Program-made: the position numbers and the translations under genes
The notes under the pieces: model-generated
Seen by the model: only the letters and a program-made list of their open reading frames with translations
The model's database searches: none
Told to the model about the DNA's origin: nothing
DNA from: Thermoguttaceae bacterium
Lineage (GTDB): Bacteria; Planctomycetota; Planctomycetia; Pirellulales; Thermoguttaceae
Assembly: GCA_017434455.1 (NCBI GenBank)
Contig: JAFRFG010000065.1
Location: 37,706 to 101,705, forward strand
DNA length: 64,000 nucleotides
Direction: 5' to 3'
Shown here: positions 61,701-64,000 of the stretch, in pieces
Numbering within the stretch: the stretch's first letter is position 1
How the letters are laid out: each line of letters starts with the position of its first letter

Positions 61701-64000
61701 CCAGAAGGGAGGCGCGGTCGCGCTGAACGGAACCGGTGATATGGTCTTTGTTTGGACCGATACCAACAACCGCACGACGGTCGAGGGATGGAAGTACGAC
61801 GAAGACGCGGACCAGTGGGTCTGGGAAGGGCACGACGCGCGTGTCGTCTACCGGACGGTCACGCTGGCCGACGACGACGTTCCTCCCTATGTGACCTCGG
61901 TCAACGCGGCCTACCGTCATCAGGACAGTGAGGACGATGATCCTTACTCCAATGTCTCGCTGATGGGAAGCACCAAGACCTTCGGGAACAATAACGGGCC
62001 GAAGGCGCTGGTCTACACGTTCAACGAGCTGATGTTCTCCTCGAAGTTCATCCAGGACATCTACAACGACATCGAAGCCGGTCTGGGGAAAGATTCCACC
62101 CATATCGTTACCCTCTACGATTCGGCGGGGAACTCGAAGAGTGAGTCGAACGTCAGTCAGAGCGTCGTCAACAACTCGAACTGGACCCTGCTCAAAGACG
62201 GTGCCCCCGACGGTTCGATCCAGCGGATCTACTACGGCCTGAACGCCGGCAGCGGCGGCCAGCAGCACGATCACCCCGATTACAACGAGAATGTCACGAA
62301 CGAGTACGAGCTGGTGATCGAGTTCAAAGAGCCGCTCACCAAGGGGTACTACAAACTGACACTGGCCGATTCGGTGACCGACCTGGCGAACAACAAGCTT
62401 GACGGGAACTACGACGGCTACGCCGGCGCCTCGTTCTCGATCGACTTTAAGGTCATCGCCGGCGACGGGCAGGATGAGCCCGGCGGTGGCGGCGGCAATG
62501 GCGGCGGCGGCGGTCAAACCTCCGATCCCGATCCGGACAGCGTGCTGGCCTACCTGTCGACCAATCCGAGAGTCGTCACCTTCGGCGACGGTTCGTTCAT
62601 CGTCGTGGCGGAGGGGTTGGATCCCTTGATGCCGCAGAGCGAACAGCAGTCGTCCACCACGGCCAATGACAATAACACCACCAACGACGACGATGACGAC
62701 GATGATGAGCCGCTTGAATACGACATCGTCTTCCGCCGGTTCACCTCTTCGTCGGCCGGGGTTTCCGCCGAGACGATCAAAACGGCGAATACCTACACGG
62801 TCGGCAGCCAGATTGATCCGTCGGTCGACGGTTTGGACGGCGACTGCTACGGTGTGGTCTGGAGCGGTGAGGGCAGCTACGGCGACGCGATCTACGCCCG
62901 CTTCTATCAGGAAGGGTGCACAACGACCACAGAGCTGTTGATGAACGACATCTTCCTGACCACCGCCGAAAACAACGTCTATGTCGACAAACCCGAGATC
63001 ACCTACATCGATGAGAAGGGGCAATACCTGGTCACCTGGCGTCAGCGGGCCGGTTACGACAACATGATCCTCGGACGTGTGGTTCAAGTGTCGGTCACGG
63101 AGAACTCGACCTGCGAGGTGAGGAATATCGGCGAGCAGTTCGTCATCGCGCGGACCACGTCGGTGGTCAACGCCTACGAGTCGTACAGCATCGACTACAA
63201 CGAGGCCGCGGGGTGTTTCGCCATCACCTGGTCGGAGAATCTCTCGAGCGGTTCGCCCAACGTCTTCTACCGGACCTTCACCTACGCCGATATGATCAGC
63301 GGCGGCCAAAACGCCGCGTACGACAACTTCGTCATCTCCAACGGGAGTACCGTCAGGGCGGCCGTTCTGCGCGGCTACAATACCGTGAAGACGCGAGTCA
63401 ACCAGACGCTGTCCGAAAGACAGTACTCGCCCGATGTCTCGATCAACGACAACGGTGAAGTCTTTGTCGCCTGGGTCAGCACCCAGAACTTCCTCCAGTC
63501 GGGCCGCGATATCTATCTGCGCGTGTTCAGCGCCGACGGAACCGCTCTGACCGGGGAACAACGCGTCAACACCGAGACGAACAACTCGCCGCTGGCGACG
63601 AACCAGTACGAGCCCTCGATCTCGGCCGGTGTGGGCGGTTACGTCATCACCTGGACGAGCATGAACTCGGAGGGGCGCAACTGGGATCTCGATGCCCGTG
63701 AGAACCTGCGTGACCTCGGTGTGATGGGATGCGCCTACACGCTCAATCGCGACGCTTCCGGTACCATCACCGGCAGCCAGATGCTCACCTACAGCGCCGA
63801 CGGGACATGGTCCGGCGCCGTGACGACCGACTCGAACAAGGCGATCTTCGTGGTCAACGATATGACCAACGGCGACCAGTACAATTCCGACTGCGCCGTC
63901 GCCGGGTGGATCAACAAGGGCGGCGTCTCGGTTCCGAAGCTGGTTGTGGTCTGGGACGGTGTGCTTCGTACGTACAAGGAAGCCAGTTCCTCGACGAACA
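52705..64000 (+). CDS. Giant surface/secreted protein, LEPR-XLL type, with embedded serine protease (runs off right edge)
   Basis: One open frame of at least 3,765 codons with no stop up to the window edge; the ATG at 52705 follows AAGGGG at nine bases. Residues 33-50 hold IDALEERHLLSL, matching the LEPR-XLL motif of very large planctomycete exoproteins with Glu in place of Pro. There is no standard signal peptide before it. At least 15 repeats of the form G-x-[FYV]-x-[VI]-x-W occur (from about residues 501, 622 and 726, then 1727, 2010, 2111, 2190, 2382, 2763, 2839, 3011, 3439, 3503, 3584, 3645), several followed by GIYxRxF. A helical region lies around 840-1160, Ig-like stretches around 1773-1940 and 3056-3255, a protease at 2477-2726, and Gly- and Asp-rich linkers near 3260-3335. 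It is probably a secreted or surface-anchored protein. Full size and any C-terminal anchor are not seen. Confidence 0.85.
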   Translation, partial: MSQARISMLDKLSGSIREMFRSAKKEKAAKEIKTRQLVIDALEERHLLSLSIGSVNDVLVNPEWQDIRGDVAFDINESNDIVAAWTAADQVTDPDGKVVGEDLNIYARYMTDEVQVLTLAVKTADLKKGATFSLEYGSAAVQRLSFSTASIPNAGFSRFSGISDDDSGDAGDSDASAILGNSVSHINGTFKLSINGTETADITFSDLINTPKEAAELIESAIHAAGFTEVDVVAYTERQFDITWNGLEGTVPEVQIIDQNFPEWGSVNFCAGAIIETISEPTVITSYSLYSGNDIGIALTNDAQQVAQSIQKAFNSTLSTDHYAPVQREWLYNEAMKDYSFMTLESSPFRADRTYDTPSGDVIYTTRAFPQLEVSVQALNTVVDRETGYTYFQFQITYTGNSGYINHQQLTLKSLDVKSGGSWSSKLDENLSLVQEFSGAQDYVDTLKESSSVFRVNEAELPIYALDDDGEPITDVEGNPMIISDGKTDQYRPSVAFNDFGTFVVAWESAVEDKDNPYNYTDIFARRFTIQGYIDTSAVAATSGDAVLGPTFCVDGGTGTWNGSTFEYTPVANVDPTQPNVDASDPTEFIVQGVRPLADQFQVNVEENGTQEKPSAAIDQDGRFAVSWTTDSQWNDYFAGIEARWFDETGLASTGDVLVNIELRGTPDYGESYTVKTSDGVTIVVWLKGETLYRSLYAPGQETPFVDSQVVATNAYGPSIDFDNNGRYVISWTQYDGSTVELGMSDVYSTVNAAYYHITSDASGNYSETVESSGSVTNIDTGWPTERYTLSTGNAAVGVDADGDAFIAYAGYGFDTQETDTDINGSSNYSGAAGNMVYLYPRDLYDQLSETGTFSDLFSYFRYWFTGAYDTYVATRGKFVDVDSYVSSCLASIQNQITESVFNQFYGQIRDTLNDSYYDTHLEEQSAILTEIQDRFKEAYVNTYGATDAEAQTACDAAYDALYLRSLGYYDGWADEIKETSKPDLSDVILQAIDDPSGSAALGDNAILGVDDLVDRDVLVTMYRLDVESFIRQWYDDNLADTRTYDDYTSGERSDNKVTELTSQYYGLTFRQIALEISSLQGANVSEQERQAAALGELMKIETDEAIYRAKPVSQSRAESYTAGWADAVDSFVLGREEWAAEVDDKLVDGVPMGVDDLSADQRAEQYQQRDVTSYTIYGDTYRDVLSQYTRDDGTLMFAVDSSYIKGKVQKQYPTDLTNLLDEKSSADPDYQEALREGLTDLGTANAVLESILTHFRGAGNDILYTTFNVIQEPTTGDARGVINAQRDGINTKYYLALPAGNIAGGTLTFTINCENTHFDDVSVPIGLVVDGDTYRLKPEDMAQAIVDAINAVSNLDAGYYDSVAVRILDHQDGTTRMLFEGTNWEWQGLGKIDSSRYFKNNYNVFEITFQGGAHDSNIYLTIDRDNSTISYHSDLSDLISELSDEELVNQGLYSMLRTISSAGGATPTLEQNYNAAVTALRAFANGSASAGEVTFRVMQELVNNEEALDAVAMCLAKTVYHYTQDGVHDYCTDFDGTPVGGGMSGSQWRAALEELVSSGAIDGQDEPTLTGVINHLTMSDAAAVLSGLVRVLSYRGTNFTEVSTETLDYRHSTGDYTDEQYNWLRTSGKVGTEYIYYVPFKYDEPWEDPEDIEITVGDTTITYPAGHYGNTETSFVDTFEALNEAVGDLQDFDESALASEYSMTKYYTGYRGTNQHNPAVGMNNSGSIVVAWQQESMFDGRNTSYEYVENSAYATYNGFSRSSQIYLRTMIESTDYAGAQVTKVRLADGTVVKEGDTITTATANLVVSFTENLKTVAAGYEALHSVDNIDNWSLLCDGILVDGAIESITFSMSNSRRDARTSGDVRINGTNGNPESLAYGSNLWEAVITFKEGFELTGGDYTLIASNRIQDIAGNAINSNGDGSSTYGRGNRDGEKFEFNFHVLAMDLPLAFDDARAEDLAKIYYSPQEEIQGDNVGDNRAQYTTEELLDETAGYHANTPTTVASDANGNFVAVWTETEKDDQGVIIAGGIYYKAYRQEFLFDRDGNRISYTEEISSGAVLEYELNGDAETGTYRYTTELADDDYVPEDGFAYEDFLIPQQASVAIDDAGHFTVVWDMAAYYEPTDSVARDVFARRYSLETAGGGSMSDRDGLPEAKELGFNDVDGAYRINIECQFDQQNASVAMDSDGDIVIVWESWGQDGDGWGIYGRRFDNEGMSFGRTNTIQRVSFSGSYSSVGNCATITFLDEDGNEHKMERVKIESVLSRTAANFQDAFYNYKDPDTGEYLFRNEDGTSSVLVNKQGTRSLVIEFVGRYALQSVEPLQVDVYETDDAGNPVGEANSNLSAYVTSTSTGATGSEFLINDTTESHQRFASIGMCDSGEFVVSWTSWGQDLDDPTETNIYMKTFVSNHGLRSAISSSKAVITSYQEAQAAEEFEPITVEYEVDPSAAAPGVYPQIITTDVPANHDETGSGAYSGVCTISVEGDTSVTMGTGALLATGMHVLTAAHVVCDAEGMPVSSAAITVTFTNSAGQSYVYNARALYVHGEYTNAETVAEGVDLAVILLDAPNGVDATINSFDLYRDSNEIGQSFTMLGYGEYNSASLRLKSSTTLTGVKHSGMNTFDLLGSSIDNTFNTNLLCYDFDNGYQSGDTFGNAYGYVHYGLGTSEAMSSFGDSGGPALIDGKIAGVISWGNTPSDQVPGFGSYAAAVRVSAYADWIDGIMAGSENKEILVNRSKYDTAKNAEYQRGIQIWSDAKMDNDGNVTVTWTSFDQDGHGDTASGATSNGLGGIYMKRYYYDLESDTDPDDGAFVEGDVTRVNDYTGRDQIHSKLDMDQAGNFVITWESDQGRVYTTDQPISTAMYAKRFVNTTDYVVFLVRDFDGLTQTVVNTGTGTNTGTDNTGTDNTGTDNTGTDNTGTISTDNNTGENEQVVITYNPFNAIPEYYPETVRIAGFAGVYVQDGSIGSEFRVDELATDLNGEYLYDSEGRYIGGSYLDDQKGGAVALNGTGDMVFVWTDTNNRTTVEGWKYDEDADQWVWEGHDARVVYRTVTLADDDVPPYVTSVNAAYRHQDSEDDDPYSNVSLMGSTKTFGNNNGPKALVYTFNELMFSSKFIQDIYNDIEAGLGKDSTHIVTLYDSAGNSKSESNVSQSVVNNSNWTLLKDGAPDGSIQRIYYGLNAGSGGQQHDHPDYNENVTNEYELVIEFKEPLTKGYYKLTLADSVTDLANNKLDGNYDGYAGASFSIDFKVIAGDGQDEPGGGGGNGGGGGQTSDPDPDSVLAYLSTNPRVVTFGDGSFIVVAEGLDPLMPQSEQQSSTTANDNNTTNDDDDDDDEPLEYDIVFRRFTSSSAGVSAETIKTANTYTVGSQIDPSVDGLDGDCYGVVWSGEGSYGDAIYARFYQEGCTTTTELLMNDIFLTTAENNVYVDKPEITYIDEKGQYLVTWRQRAGYDNMILGRVVQVSVTENSTCEVRNIGEQFVIARTTSVVNAYESYSIDYNEAAGCFAITWSENLSSGSPNVFYRTFTYADMISGGQNAAYDNFVISNGSTVRAAVLRGYNTVKTRVNQTLSERQYSPDVSINDNGEVFVAWVSTQNFLQSGRDIYLRVFSADGTALTGEQRVNTETNNSPLATNQYEPSISAGVGGYVITWTSMNSEGRNWDLDARENLRDLGVMGCAYTLNRDASGTITGSQMLTYSADGTWSGAVTTDSNKAIFVVNDMTNGDQYNSDCAVAGWINKGGVSVPKLVVVWDGVLRTYKEASSSTN
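60133..60882 (+). other. Embedded trypsin-like serine protease domain of the giant protein
   Basis: Residues 2477-2726 of the giant protein form a chymotrypsin-fold protease. The catalytic triad is H2509 in HVLTAAHVV, D2560 in GVDLAVILL and S2677 in FGDSGGPALIDGKIAGVISW. The order and spacing (51 and 117 residues) suit S1/S6-type enzymes. The surrounding pieces also fit: GTGALLATG before the His and a VPGFGSYAAAVRVSAYADWI end. The domain sits between the repeats at 2382 and 2763. It may process the parent protein, neighbours or host proteins. Confidence 0.85.
61399..61458 (+). repeat. Four perfect 15-base tandem repeats coding for GTDNT
   Basis: Four identical copies of GGTACGGATAACACC occur back to back, flanked by partial copies on both sides (GGTACCAACACC before, GGTACCATCAGC after). 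Each copy is five codons, so changes in copy number would not shift the frame. The repeat is a flexible linker in the giant protein after residue 2898. Confidence 0.9.

Noticed and set aside
61282..63561. A 759-codon minus-strand frame opposite the same gene
   Set aside because: Same reason; it reads through the antisense of the GTDNT repeat (GVIRT repeats) and shows no domain.
1..64000. tRNA, rRNA, CRISPR array, insertion sequence or prophage
   Set aside because: I looked for cloverleaf-like sequences, regularly spaced repeats, transposase or integrase motifs and phage structural genes and found none.

Overview
The window is a chromosomal segment of a bacterium, most likely a member of the Planctomycetota. 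Several features point there: a giant exoprotein with an LEPR-XLL-type N-terminal motif, a secreted DUF1080 (3-keto-disaccharide hydrolase type) protein, outer-membrane barrel proteins with long signal peptides, a SecD-SecF fusion with a long N-terminal extension, a conserved ABC ATPase / looped permease / TPR-like triad, and a fatty-acid-type cluster (ketosynthase, ACP, two CrtI-like FAD enzymes, FabZ) of the sort called ladderane-like in planctomycetes. The DNA is fairly GC-rich with short, often overlapping intergenic gaps. I see no rRNA, tRNA, CRISPR array, insertion sequence or prophage. A lower-rank assignment is not possible from this sequence alone.

Layout. 0-4.6 kb: tail of cysS, a nucleotidyltransferase coupled to an ABC exporter, and a porin. 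4.6-12.2 kb: a GT39-like membrane glycosyltransferase, a nucleoside:H+ symporter-like MFS protein, an RlmI-like methyltransferase, and a leftward set of two paralogous outer-membrane barrels plus a FliJ-like coiled coil. 12.4-19 kb: a GNAT protein and BirA; two ABC-2 permeases; DUF1080 with a small secreted partner; a 57-residue 2[4Fe-4S] ferredoxin. 19-27.4 kb: folC, the divergent ABC ATPase/permease/TPR-like operon, a 57-residue membrane protein, and hemE.

27.5-34 kb is a leftward gene set running FabF-like synthase, ACP, two FAD oxidoreductases, FabZ-like dehydratase, Smr and an unknown protein. It starts from a good sigma-70-type promoter so close to the first ATG that the mRNA may be leaderless. 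34-44 kb: a SPOR-like secreted protein, a DUF151 nuclease, a stand-alone GlmU-type uridylyltransferase, an FmdB zinc ribbon, yajC-secDF, and a single-span protein with a LysM-like tail. 43.6-50.2 kb: comF, then LOG, rlmN, a ParA-like ATPase and an unknown partner packed end to end, then glgA. 50.2-52.3 kb: a secreted GH43-like beta-propeller protein and a secreted TraB-like protein.

From 52,705 to the right edge runs one uninterrupted reading frame of at least 3,765 codons. It encodes a giant surface or secreted protein with an LEPR-XLL-type N-terminus, at least 15 recurring G-x-[FYV]-x-[VI]-x-W repeats, two Ig-like stretches, a GTDNT pentapeptide array, and an embedded trypsin-like serine protease with an intact His/Asp/Ser triad. 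This protein and the ladderane-like lipid cluster are the two most interesting objects here.
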